From the NCBI GenBank assembly GCA_016865935.1, contig VGOB01000011.1, forward strand, positions 1-43,457: a stretch of 43,457 nucleotides of DNA. The letters are read 5' to 3'. Position 1 is the stretch's first letter; every line of letters starts with the position of its first letter. Of the stretch, positions 7,876 to 15,513 are shown one piece after another. The notes below the pieces were generated by a model, which saw only the letters and a list, made by a program, of their open reading frames with translations, was not told the origin of the DNA and did no database searches. The translations under genes were made by a program, and so were the position numbers. Origin of the DNA: Chloroflexota bacterium (GTDB lineage: Bacteria > Chloroflexota > Anaerolineae > UBA4142).

Positions 7876-8943
7876 CTACGATCCGTTTTTCAGCACCAGC
7901 ACCGCTTCTTTCGAGAAGGTGATCTCGACTGTGTCGCCAATCTCCGGCAGTTTGAGGAACGGATTGTTGAACGTGTCCATCAAGAACAGATTGTCTCCGG
8001 CGCGCACTTGGACGCGCACGATCGAACCCAGGAAGGTGATGTTCTCGACTTTGATGTTCAACACGTTCGGCTTGCGTCCGTCTTCCGCGAAACTGATCCG
8101 CTCGGGGCGAATCGAAACAGTCACGGCGGTGCCATTGGAAACGCCTTCCAACTTTTGCGCGGTGACGACTTGCTGCGAATCAATCGCCAGAACACCGTTT
8201 GCCACATCGCGCACCGTCGCCGAAATGTGATTGAGCGTCCCGACGAATTGCGCGGTAAATTCGGTGTTGGGGAAATTGTAAATCTCGAACGGCGTGCCAA
8301 CCTGCTCGATCTTGGCGTTGTTCATCACGACGACGCGATCGGAGAGCGAGAGCGCTTCCTCCTGATCGTGCGTCACGTAAACTGTCGTGATGCCGAGTTT
8401 CTGTTGAATCGCGCGAATTTCTTGGCGCAACGAGACGCGAATTTTCGCGTCGAGCGCGGAGAGTGGCTCGTCGAGCAACAAGACCTGCGGCTGAATCGCC
8501 AGCGCGCGCGCGAGCGCGACGCGTTGCTGTTGACCGCCGGACAGTTGGTACGGATAGCGATTGCCGAAACTGTCCATTTTGATAATCGCGAGCACTTCTT
8601 CGACGCGTTTTTTGATTTCGTCCTTGGGCTTGCGCGCGATCTTCAAGCCAAAGCCGATGTTCTCCGCAACGTTCATATTCGGAAAGAGCGCGTACGCTTG
8701 AAAGACCATTCCGGTGTTGCGCTTTTGCGGCGGCTTGAACGTCACGTCGTTGCCGTTGATGATGACGGTGCCGGTGGTCGGCAGTTCAAAGCCCGCGATC
8801 ATTCGCAACGTCGTCGTTTTGCCGCAGCCGCTGGGACCCAGAAACGAAACGAACTCGCCTCTTTCGACGTTGAGATTGAAATCCTGCACGGCGGCAGTTT
8901 GTCCGAAAACTTTGCTGACGTTAGTAAGTTCGAGGAATGCCAT
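7876..8943 (-). CDS. ABC importer ATPase (PotA/PhnT type)
   Basis: A 355-residue ATPase of the spermidine/putrescine, iron and 2-aminoethylphosphonate importer class. It has Walker A GPSGCGKTT (36-44), Q-loop FQAYALFP, signature LSGGQQQ (134-140), Walker B LLLDEP with E159, the H-loop THD, and a C-terminal TOBE region from about 280. GGAG lies just upstream of the ATG. It is the last gene of the operon lipoprotein-permease-permease-ATPase. The neighbourhood of phnW and phnX makes an aminophosphonate or methylated relative the likely cargo. Specificity is not readable from the ATPase itself. Confidence 0.93.
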   Translation of the reverse strand: MAFLELTNVSKVFGQTAAVQDFNLNVERGEFVSFLGPSGCGKTTTLRMIAGFELPTTGTVIINGNDVTFKPPQKRNTGMVFQAYALFPNMNVAENIGFGLKIARKPKDEIKKRVEEVLAIIKMDSFGNRYPYQLSGGQQQRVALARALAIQPQVLLLDEPLSALDAKIRVSLRQEIRAIQQKLGITTVYVTHDQEEALSLSDRVVVMNNAKIEQVGTPFEIYNFPNTEFTAQFVGTLNHISATVRDVANGVLAIDSQQVVTAQKLEGVSNGTAVTVSIRPERISFAEDGRKPNVLNIKVENITFLGSIVRVQVRAGDNLFLMDTFNNPFLKLPEIGDTVEITFSKEAVLVLKNGS

Positions 8944-8950
8944 AGTTACT

Positions 8951-9021
8951 CCAGTGTTCAGTGTTCAGTGTCCGGTATTCAGTGTTCAGTCTGAATACTG
9001 AACACTGAATACTGCATACTG
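8951..9021. repeat. low-complexity hairpin built from TTCAGTG words
   Basis: TATTCAGTGTTCAG (8976-8989) pairs perfectly with CTGAACACTGAATA (8998-9011), flanked by more copies of the same word. It fills the gap between the second permease stop and the ATPase start. It may set the expression ratio between permease and ATPase. Confidence 0.88.
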
Positions 9022-9023
9022 CT

Positions 9024-9812
9024 TTACCGCGTGACCTGAATCTGTCCCTGCGTGCCGCGCCCGAGGAACTGCATAACGCCGATGCACGCCCAGGTTAGCG
9101 AGAGACTGATGATCGTGAGCGCGGTAGATTCGTATGGACGCGTCTGTCCCAGGTTCGCCATATACGGACCGAAGGCGGGACGCGCGAGAAACGTTGCAAT
9201 CGTAAATTCGCCGATCACCATCGCGAAGGTGATGAACGCGCCGCTGAGCAACGCGATACGTAGGTTCGGAAAAATCACAGCGGCTAGAATCGTGCGCCAG
9301 CCCGCGCCCAAACTTTGCGCGGCTTCGGTCAGCGTCCGCACGTCCATCGCGCGCAAGCCGGTGTCCACCGAGCGGTACATCGCGGGCAAGGACATTGCGA
9401 CGTATCCCATCACCAGCAAAAAATCCGCACCCAGTTCGCTCTCCAGAATGGAGAGCGGCGGGCGGCTGTAGACGCGGATGATGCCGAAGACGAGAATGAT
9501 CGCCGGCACGACGTAGGTGAGCAGGGTGACGAATTCGATGAGCGGACGGAGATGCGGCAGTTTCAAATGCACCCAGTACGCCGTCGGCGTGATGAGCAGG
9601 GTGCCCGCCAGAATCGTCCAGAGCGCCATAACGAACGAGTAGGTGAAGGTGTTTTGAAAGCGCGCGGATGTGAGGACGTTCTTGTACGCTTCGAGCGTAA
9701 TTTGATCTTTGACCAACCGCAAGGAAAAATCGAGCGTCCCGATCAGCGGCAGGAAAAAATACAGAAAGCCGAGAAAAATCAGAATCCAGGGAAAGAGAGT
9801 AGAGCGTTTCAT
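9024..9812 (-). CDS. ABC importer permease 2
   Basis: A 262-residue membrane permease (BPD_transp_1 family) with about six transmembrane segments, starting MKRSTLFPWILIFLGF. The coupling EAA-like loop is EAAQSLGAGWRTILAAVIFP. The start at 9812 is chosen because its ATG overlaps the TGA of permease 1 (shared ATGA, 9809-9812), a translational-coupling arrangement. A much longer reading frame upstream is only the antiparallel shadow of permease 1. It pairs with permease 1 as the membrane channel of the importer. Confidence 0.93.
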   Translation of the reverse strand: MKRSTLFPWILIFLGFLYFFLPLIGTLDFSLRLVKDQITLEAYKNVLTSARFQNTFTYSFVMALWTILAGTLLITPTAYWVHLKLPHLRPLIEFVTLLTYVVPAIILVFGIIRVYSRPPLSILESELGADFLLVMGYVAMSLPAMYRSVDTGLRAMDVRTLTEAAQSLGAGWRTILAAVIFPNLRIALLSGAFITFAMVIGEFTIATFLARPAFGPYMANLGQTRPYESTALTIISLSLTWACIGVMQFLGRGTQGQIQVTR

Positions 9813-10792
9813 CGTCGTAACCACCGTTCGCTTCTTCGCTGCAGCCAGTAATAAAGGGCGAGCGAAAGCGCCATCACAATGATCATTCCGACGGCAACCG
9901 CGTAGCCAAGACCGGGATCTTGCAACACCTCGCCGCGAATTTGGCGAAAGATGAGGATCGTCGCCAGTTGAAAGTTTCCGCCCGTGAGCGCGTATGCTGT
10001 CGCGACCGCGCCGAAGGAATTGCCGAAGAGCAGAATCATCGTGCCGAGCAGTGACGGGAGAATGATCGGAAAGGCGACGTAGCGCCAGTACTCCGCGCCG
10101 CTCGCGCCCAGATTCTCCGATGCTTCGCGCCACTCGCGCTTGAGTCCGTCGAGCGCGGGCGTAATCACCAGCACCATCAGCGGAAATTGAAAGTACGTAT
10201 AGGTCAGGATCAATCCCAAGAGACTGATCACCGAAAAGCCGGTCATATAGAGGTCGAAATCGAAATAGTTCCGCAGGAGCACGGTTATGAATCCAAGCCG
10301 ACCCAGGGTCGCGACAAACGCGAACGCGAGCGGCACGCCGGAAAAGTACGACGCGACGCCCGAAAAGGTGAGGAGCGCGGAACGAACGAATTTGGGCAAC
10401 CCGCCCAGCACGGCGGCATACGCCAAGAGAAAACCGAAAATACCCCCCGTCAATGCCGTGATGATTCCGACTTGCATACTGAGAATATACGCGCTGACAA
10501 TCGAGTTGGACTGAAAGTCAACGGTGAACGGCAGCGGAAAAGTCACGCCCAGCAAGCTCGCTTCGGAAGGCGCCGCCACGAATTTGAGCGTGACGCCTTG
10601 GAACATTCCGGCAAAATTTCCCAGCGTCAAATTTCCCTGCCGGTCTTGCACCGAACCGATCAGCAGGGTGGCGGAGGGCAGAATCAAAAAGAGGATCGCG
10701 AAAATGAAAAACGGGACGACCCCGAGCCACGCGAAAGAAATGTTGCGCGCGCGCGGCGGCGAAACGGCGGAAAGAGTCTGGGTTGTTTGCAT
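9809..10792 (-). CDS. ABC importer permease 1
   Basis: A 327-residue inner-membrane permease with a long first periplasmic loop after the first helix (FAWLGVVPFFIFAILFLIL), as in PotB/PhnU-type proteins. Its EAA loop is REASENLGASGAEYWRYVAFP. The start at 10792 (MQTTQTLSAV) avoids an N-terminal extension that reads through the GAGAGGGAG hairpin. The stop overlaps the start of permease 2. It is the second gene of the importer operon. Confidence 0.92.
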   Translation of the reverse strand: MQTTQTLSAVSPPRARNISFAWLGVVPFFIFAILFLILPSATLLIGSVQDRQGNLTLGNFAGMFQGVTLKFVAAPSEASLLGVTFPLPFTVDFQSNSIVSAYILSMQVGIITALTGGIFGFLLAYAAVLGGLPKFVRSALLTFSGVASYFSGVPLAFAFVATLGRLGFITVLLRNYFDFDLYMTGFSVISLLGLILTYTYFQFPLMVLVITPALDGLKREWREASENLGASGAEYWRYVAFPIILPSLLGTMILLFGNSFGAVATAYALTGGNFQLATILIFRQIRGEVLQDPGLGYAVAVGMIIVMALSLALYYWLQRRSERWLRR

Positions 10793-10811
10793 CGTGGCTT
10801 TCACCCCCTTG

Positions 10812-10842
10812 GTTCTCCCTCTCCTGAGGGGAGAGGGAGAAC
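10812..10842. repeat. intercistronic hairpin GTTCTCCCTCTCC/GGAGAGGGAGAAC
   Basis: A perfect 13-bp stem (10812-10824 with 10830-10842) with a five-base loop between the lipoprotein stop and permease 1. Hairpins at this position commonly keep the binding-protein message more stable than the permease message. No U-tract follows. Confidence 0.85.
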
Positions 10843-10856
10843 ACGGGAGAACCGGA

Positions 10857-12026
10857 TTACTTGGCGATCTTGGTGCCGACGACCTTTTCCCAGTTTTCAC
10901 CCACGAGCTTGCGGGCGGCGCTCACTTGCGCGCCGGTTGGGAAGAACGCTTTGGAGTACAATTCCGCGGGCGGCAATTTCTTTGCCAGCTCCGCCGGAAT
11001 CACATTCCGTTTGACCAGATCGTCGTAGCGAATGGGATGACCATAGCCCTTGAGCCAGAGCAGTTGCCCTTCATCCGAGTAGAGGAATTCCATCCACAGT
11101 TTCGCGGCATTGGGGCGCGGCGAGTATTTGTTGATCGCCTGAATGTACACGCCGCCAAAGACGAACGACTTTGGAATGACGACCTCGATCTCGGGATTGC
11201 CCTTGAGGATGTCCTTGTAGCCGAGTGCGAGATAGTCCCAGGTGATCAAGATCGGCGTTTCGCCCTTGGCAAGTTTCGACTGATCGCCGATCACAGGAAC
11301 GAGGTTGCCGGATTTGGCGAGCGTCGCAAAGAAATTGAGTCCCGGGGTGACGTTCTCGTGGTTTCCGCCATTCGCGAGCGCGGCGGCGTAAACGCTCTGC
11401 TGCGCTTGATTCGACGAAAGCGGGTCGCCGGCAATCGCGATGCTGTTCTTGTACTCGGGCTTGAGCAAGTCTGCCCAGTCCATTGGCGCGTTCTTGATCA
11501 CCGACTTGTTCACGGCAAACGAGAACACACCGTAATAGTCGCCGTACCAGCAACCATCCGGATCCTTCAGCGCGGTTGGGATAGTGTCCCACGTGGCGAC
11601 TTTGTACGGCATGCACAGCCCGTCGTTTTTCAAGGTCGGCGCGAACGCAAAGCCCACATCTACCACGTCGGGATTTTGGGGACCCTTGTTGTCCTTGTTC
11701 GCGTTGATCGCGTTGATTTCGTCTTGCGAACCGGCTTGCGGATCGAGATCGGTGTACTTGATACCGGGGAATTTCGCAAAGAAGGTCTTCTTGATCTCGC
11801 CGTAGTTGAGCCAGTCATCCGGCAACGCGATGGTGGAGAGCGCACCTTCCTTCTTGGCTTCTTCATACAGTTTTGCCATCGCCGCTGCGCTCGGATCGGC
11901 GGGCGCCTTGGGCGCCGCTGTGGGCGGCGCGGCGGTCGGTGCGGGTGTAGGCGCGGGGGCGCACGCCACAACCACTACCGCCAAGATCACGAACAACATC
12001 AGCATAGAAACACGTTTGACGTTCAT
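10857..12026 (-). CDS. ABC importer substrate-binding lipoprotein
   Basis: A 389-residue extracytoplasmic binding protein of the iron/spermidine/2-aminoethylphosphonate class. The signal peptide MNVKRVSMLMLFVILAVVVVAC ends at the lipobox cysteine C22. It is followed by a Pro/Ala/Thr-rich tether and then the bilobal domain (FAKFPGIKYTDLDP, YYGVFSFAVNKSVI, VFGGVYIQAINKYSP). The start at 12026 has GGAGGAG upstream, and the longer upstream frame has no signal sequence. It is first in the importer operon, with promoter and structured leader upstream. Cargo is inferred from neighbours only. Confidence 0.92.
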   Translation of the reverse strand: MNVKRVSMLMLFVILAVVVVACAPAPTPAPTAAPPTAAPKAPADPSAAAMAKLYEEAKKEGALSTIALPDDWLNYGEIKKTFFAKFPGIKYTDLDPQAGSQDEINAINANKDNKGPQNPDVVDVGFAFAPTLKNDGLCMPYKVATWDTIPTALKDPDGCWYGDYYGVFSFAVNKSVIKNAPMDWADLLKPEYKNSIAIAGDPLSSNQAQQSVYAAALANGGNHENVTPGLNFFATLAKSGNLVPVIGDQSKLAKGETPILITWDYLALGYKDILKGNPEIEVVIPKSFVFGGVYIQAINKYSPRPNAAKLWMEFLYSDEGQLLWLKGYGHPIRYDDLVKRNVIPAELAKKLPPAELYSKAFFPTGAQVSAARKLVGENWEKVVGTKIAK

Positions 12027-12133
12027 TGTTCTCCTCCTCAAAGAGACATAGGTTGATTTGGTGTGATCGAAAAAATATAGATACTGGTTGTGCTTCCGCT
12101 CACCTCCTTCCGCGATCCTTGCGCCGAGAATAC

Positions 12134-12249
12134 AAAAAAGCAGACCAACCGAAAAAAGGGTCTGCCTGAAACTAACCGATCCAATCGTCGAACGCGGGCG
12201 AGCCGAAATAGGCGCGTGCGAGAACAACGCGTCGCATAAGGTCTGCGAC
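12134..12249 (-). promoter_or_regulatory. structured leader with candidate terminator/antiterminator before the importer operon
   Basis: On the minus strand the leader contains GCAGACC twice (12246-12240 and 12165-12159) and GGTCTGC once (12146-12140), followed immediately by six U residues (12139-12134). The proximal pair makes an intrinsic terminator. The distal GCAGACC sits inside a separate GTCGCA/TGCGAC hairpin (12231-12249) and could compete for the same GGTCTGC. A 21-codon frame beginning MRRVVLARAYFG ends between them. A further 7-bp hairpin, GATTCGA/TCGAATC, lies at 12265-12280. I recognise no known riboswitch class or B12 box. Attenuation is inference. Confidence 0.5.
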
Positions 12250-12334
12250 TGTTCGCCGGGTCTCGATTCGACCTCGAATCTCTAACGCACGATTCATTGC
12301 GCCTCTGACTCCATCCCTCAAACTAGATACGATC

Positions 12335-12364
12335 AGTGTATCACCACTCTGGCTCTGCTGTCAA
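12335..12364 (-). promoter_or_regulatory. promoter of the importer operon
   Basis: On the minus strand TTGACA (12364-12359) and TACACT (12340-12335) are 18 bases apart. This lies just past the Nudix gene stop at 12369 and about 300 bases before the lipoprotein start. An inverted repeat GATAC/GTATC (12326-12342) overlaps the -10 and start region and may be an operator. It does not match the TTGGT/ACCAA site at 180-193. Confidence 0.55.
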
Positions 12365-12368
12365 ATCC

Positions 12369-12920
12369 TCAAAAACCAGATTGCGCTGGGTACACCCTCG
12401 ACACGCGCACGTCCGATGCTTCGCCGAGATACCACCGCAGCAATTGCGCGAACCAGTGACTGAACGCGTCGCGGCGATCATTCAAACGCGTCAACAACTC
12501 GGGCAAGGTGAAATATTCAACCGACGCCACTTCGTTCGGATCGAAGCGGACGCGCGCCGGATCCACGATCCCTTCGTACACGCGACAGAACTCGTTGTCG
12601 CCGGGACCATAGTTCATTCCAAATTCCACACGCGGATGCAGTTCGATCCCAGTCAGCCCCAGCTCTTCGCGCAAGCCGCGCACCGCCGCGTCAAAATAAT
12701 CTTCCCCTGCTTTGAGATGCTCCGATACCGAACAATCGAGCGCGGACGGAAACGTATCGCGATCTTTGCTGCGCTGTTGCACGAGCAACTTGCCATCGCG
12801 CGTAAAAAGAAAAACGTGCACGCCGCGATGCCACAACCCGCGCTGATGAACAACCGATCGCCATTCCTGTCCGATGACGATATTGTTCTCGTCTACGATG
12901 TCGAATAGTTCGTCCGGCAT
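12369..12920 (-). CDS. Nudix-fold hydrolase or isomerase with a degenerate Nudix box
   Basis: A 183-residue protein resembling isopentenyl-diphosphate-isomerase-like Nudix proteins (FDIVDENNIVIG, WHRGVHVFLFTRDGKLLVQQRS). The Nudix box region reads EHLKAGEDYFDAAVRGLREELGL. The metal-binding E85 and E86 are present, but the consensus first Gly is E67 and the consensus Glu of the RE pair is G82. Substrate is unknown; a nucleoside diphosphate derivative or isoprenoid diphosphate are both possible. No clear ribosome-binding site is seen because the repeat at 12921-13003 abuts the start. Probably the last gene of the DeoR-led operon. Confidence 0.8.
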   Translation of the reverse strand: MPDELFDIVDENNIVIGQEWRSVVHQRGLWHRGVHVFLFTRDGKLLVQQRSKDRDTFPSALDCSVSEHLKAGEDYFDAAVRGLREELGLTGIELHPRVEFGMNYGPGDNEFCRVYEGIVDPARVRFDPNEVASVEYFTLPELLTRLNDRRDAFSHWFAQLLRWYLGEASDVRVSRVYPAQSGF

Positions 12921-13003
12921 AGATCAGGGGATAGGGGTGAGGGGTCAGGGGACAGTGAGCAGTCAACACTTTGCCGACCCCTGACCCCTGATCTCTGTCC
13001 CCC
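12921..13003. repeat. low-complexity hairpin built from GGGGTCAGGGGA words
   Basis: AGATCAGGGG (12921-12930) pairs with CCCCTGATCT (12985-12994). The interior repeats GGGGT/ACCCC words. It occupies nearly the whole gap between the MttB-like stop and the Nudix start. Confidence 0.82.
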
Positions 13004-13005
13004 GT

Positions 13006-14463
13006 TCACTTTCTCCACTCCGGCGGCGGAACCGAATCGCCTTTGACCAAGCCGGTAAACGCGGCGCGCACGCGCGCATCCACTTCCGGCGAAAAGACCG
13101 CGGGATTATCGCGCGTCAAAATTTCGCGGACGCGTTTCATTGCGCGCGTCTGCGCGTCGGACGCGCCTTGCTTTTGCCACCGCTCGCGCACGTTCCGATC
13201 CGCGATCTCCGGCAAAAAGAGCGACGTTTTCATCCGGTCGAATGTTTCCGGTTTGTCCATAAACATTCCGCCCGGACCCACTTGTTTGATCAAATCGAGC
13301 GAAAAATTTTCGCGGCTGAACTCGAACCCGCGCTGGAGCCGTTTCAACATCAACGCGATTTCGTTGTCAATCACTGCCTTGCCAAAATCGAACGTCGTCA
13401 ACGCGTCGAGCAAGCCGCCCAGGTTGAACATATCCGCGCCGCCGAGCAATCCGGCAACAACCGACATCCCACATTCGTACCCGGCTTGCGCGTCGTTCAG
13501 TTTGGAATTTGTCAAGCCGATGTAACCGCCGGAGGGCACGTTGTAAAATCGCGCCATTTGCGCGTGCGCCATATGCAGCATTCCGGTCTCGATCGCGCCC
13601 GGCGCATAATTGCCGCGCCGCATATCCGCGAGCGTCGAAAGCGAACTGTAGATCAGCGGCGTCTCGGGTCGCACCATTTGCGTCAAGGTTGACCACGCGA
13701 GAAATTCCGCGTTTCCCTGAGTCAACGTTCCAAGCAAAGTGAGCGGCGACGACATTCCACCGTTTGGCACGATGGTCGCGTAATTCGGAAGTTGTCGCTC
13801 GGTGAAATAGATCAGCATCTCAGTCGAGTCTACATCCATCGTAAGCGGCGCGACGACTGGACAAAAGTGTCCAGTGATGAATGGGCGCGCGCGATACGCA
13901 TCGTCACTTCCGGCGACGAGCGCGCCCATTCGCAAAATCTTCTCCGCGTCTTCCGCGTTCAGCGCGTTGCAGCGTACCGGCTTGAGACAATTTTTCAGCG
14001 ACGGATACAATCGCGCGATGGTATGATACCCCGGCGGCGCGTCTTCCGCCAGCGTCGAGATCGAAAATACGTCGTAGCCCGGTAATTCGTTGATCAAATG
14101 CGCGATGCGCGCGATGTCGTCCGAGTACGACCGCCGCACTTGCCCCGTCACCGGATCGATCAGATCCGGCGCGGAACTGCCGGTGACGATCACCGGACGA
14201 TCGCGCGGCACGACGCGATCGTACTGTGGATCGCGTCCGTAAAACGTAAACGTCGGCGGAAATGCCGCGCGAAACTGTTCGACGACGGCGCGCGGGAACG
14301 TGACGATCTGGGTCGCGCCGTCCACACGGCAACCGTGCTTTGCGAAAATTGCGCGTGCGTTTTCGTTCCGCACCAGCAACCCGACGGTGTCAAGTAGTTC
14401 GAGCGATGCGGCGTGGATTTCTTTGACCTGTTCGCTTGTGACAAGTTCGGCGAAATGAGTCAT
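13006..14463 (-). CDS. MttB-superfamily methyltransferase (trimethylamine/betaine type, no pyrrolysine)
   Basis: A 485-residue member of the trimethylamine methyltransferase family (COG5598-like), which includes non-pyrrolysine enzymes such as glycine-betaine methyltransferase MtgB. Family-like segments are VTSEQVKEIHAASLELLDTV near the start, TFYGRDPQYD, GGMSSPLTLLGTLTQGNAEFLA and the C-terminal Trp-Arg-Lys. The frame has no internal amber codon. The start at 14463 shares ATGA with the upstream stop (14460-14463). It is not adjacent to a corrinoid gene, so it would need the carrier encoded at 6286-6942 or one elsewhere. A quaternary amine substrate is the family expectation. Confidence 0.86.
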   Translation of the reverse strand: MTHFAELVTSEQVKEIHAASLELLDTVGLLVRNENARAIFAKHGCRVDGATQIVTFPRAVVEQFRAAFPPTFTFYGRDPQYDRVVPRDRPVIVTGSSAPDLIDPVTGQVRRSYSDDIARIAHLINELPGYDVFSISTLAEDAPPGYHTIARLYPSLKNCLKPVRCNALNAEDAEKILRMGALVAGSDDAYRARPFITGHFCPVVAPLTMDVDSTEMLIYFTERQLPNYATIVPNGGMSSPLTLLGTLTQGNAEFLAWSTLTQMVRPETPLIYSSLSTLADMRRGNYAPGAIETGMLHMAHAQMARFYNVPSGGYIGLTNSKLNDAQAGYECGMSVVAGLLGGADMFNLGGLLDALTTFDFGKAVIDNEIALMLKRLQRGFEFSRENFSLDLIKQVGPGGMFMDKPETFDRMKTSLFLPEIADRNVRERWQKQGASDAQTRAMKRVREILTRDNPAVFSPEVDARVRAAFTGLVKGDSVPPPEWRK

Positions 14464-15341
14464 CTTTTCTCGATCCTGAGTTTTGCTGCCAAACATTTGA
14501 CTTGCGTCACTGACGCAAGTTCCAATCCCACGTGAGCAGCTTTGAGCGATGCGGCTGCCGTCGCAAATCGCGCGGCATTCTCCAAATTCCAGCCGCGCAG
14601 TGTCGCGTAGATAAAGCCGGTCGAAAATGTCGCGCCTGCGCCGCAGCCGTCTACGACATTGACGCGCGGCGCGCGCACGCGCAGCGTTTCATCGCGCCGC
14701 GCGACCAGACATCCTTGCCCAGCGAGCGTGACGAGCGCGGTTTGCGCGCCCGCGTCAAGCAATTTACGCGCGACGGCTAACGCACTGCCGCTGTGTTTTT
14801 GCGCCGGATCGGTGCTTGCCTGACAAATCGTCGCGCGGCGGACATAGCGCGCGAGAATGTCCGGATCGCGATGCGCGTGTTCCAGATTGAGAAATACCGG
14901 CACGCTCCAACGTCGCGCCGCGTCCATCGCGCGCACGATGTGATCGCCGTCGTACCAATCCACGTACAACATTTGCGCGCCGTGCACGAGCGACAGGTCG
15001 GCGGTGTCGAGCGTGTCCAGCACGCGCGGCTCGCGTTGCCAAAAGTACGTGCGCGCGCCCGTGCGATCCGAAACGTCCACTTCAAACGGCGTCGTGAATT
15101 TTTTGGAGAGTCGTACTTTGCCCGCGACGCCGAGCGCACGGAGTTTCCGTGCGACGTCGCGCCCGCGCGCGTCGTCGCCCAATGTCGTGCCGATCAGACC
15201 GCTGGGTACGTTCCATTGCCGGAGCAAGCACGCGACAATCGCGGCATCGTCAAAGATAAACTCGCTCACAGCTTTGACGAGTGCGCCGGTGTTGTGCGCG
15301 GGCATTTGATCCACGACCAGGATCGCAACCGGCGTAATCAT
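14460..15341 (-). CDS. PfkB-family carbohydrate kinase-like protein lacking the catalytic Asp
   Basis: A protein of about 293 residues with the ribokinase-like fold (ITPVAILVVDQMP, LIGTTLGDDARG, ALVTLAGQGCLVARR). The second PfkB signature reads DGCGAGATFSTGF. The catalytic base expected in GAGD is Ala237, encoded GCG. Unless another residue substitutes, it may bind rather than phosphorylate its sugar-like ligand. ATG 15341 is the first usable start. Homologues often begin a few residues earlier (VVCFG is in frame just upstream), and a truncated repeat sits directly upstream, so the 5' end may have been altered. It overlaps the MttB-like gene by four bases, implying coupled expression. Confidence 0.8.
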   Translation of the reverse strand: MITPVAILVVDQMPAHNTGALVKAVSEFIFDDAAIVACLLRQWNVPSGLIGTTLGDDARGRDVARKLRALGVAGKVRLSKKFTTPFEVDVSDRTGARTYFWQREPRVLDTLDTADLSLVHGAQMLYVDWYDGDHIVRAMDAARRWSVPVFLNLEHAHRDPDILARYVRRATICQASTDPAQKHSGSALAVARKLLDAGAQTALVTLAGQGCLVARRDETLRVRAPRVNVVDGCGAGATFSTGFIYATLRGWNLENAARFATAAASLKAAHVGLELASVTQVKCLAAKLRIEKR

Positions 15342-15371
15342 CCCGAAACAGACGACTTGCGGTATCGAACG

Positions 15372-15441
15372 ACGAGCCGTTTGGGGATTGCTTCGTCGCA
15401 TCGTTCGACTTCGCTGCACTCCGCTCACGATGCTCCTATCC
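15372..15441. repeat. truncated dispersed repeat, reversed
   Basis: This segment is close to the reverse complement of the interior of copy 3 (AAGCAATCCCC, then GTCGAACGATGCGACG) but lacks the TGTCATTGCGAG ends. The remaining gap to the PHP stop holds CGTAGT (15456-15461)/ACTACG (15498-15503) around GGCGAT/ATCGCC, another small hairpin unit. No gene is seen in 15342-15513. Confidence 0.75.
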
Positions 15442-15513
15442 AGAAACTTGGCGTTCGTAGTATACGCTTCAGCGCAAGGGGCGGCGATGAATCGCCCACT
15501 ACGAAAAGCGCCG

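Noticed and set aside
12265-12280. T-arm-like GATTCGA/TCGAATC element as part of a tRNA
   Set aside because: No acceptor, D or anticodon arms can be drawn around it on either strand.
12335-12364. HutC operator at the importer promoter
   Set aside because: The stretch GGTGATACACTGA looks loosely similar but breaks the spacing and symmetry of TTGGTATACACCAA. Co-regulation is not supported by sequence.
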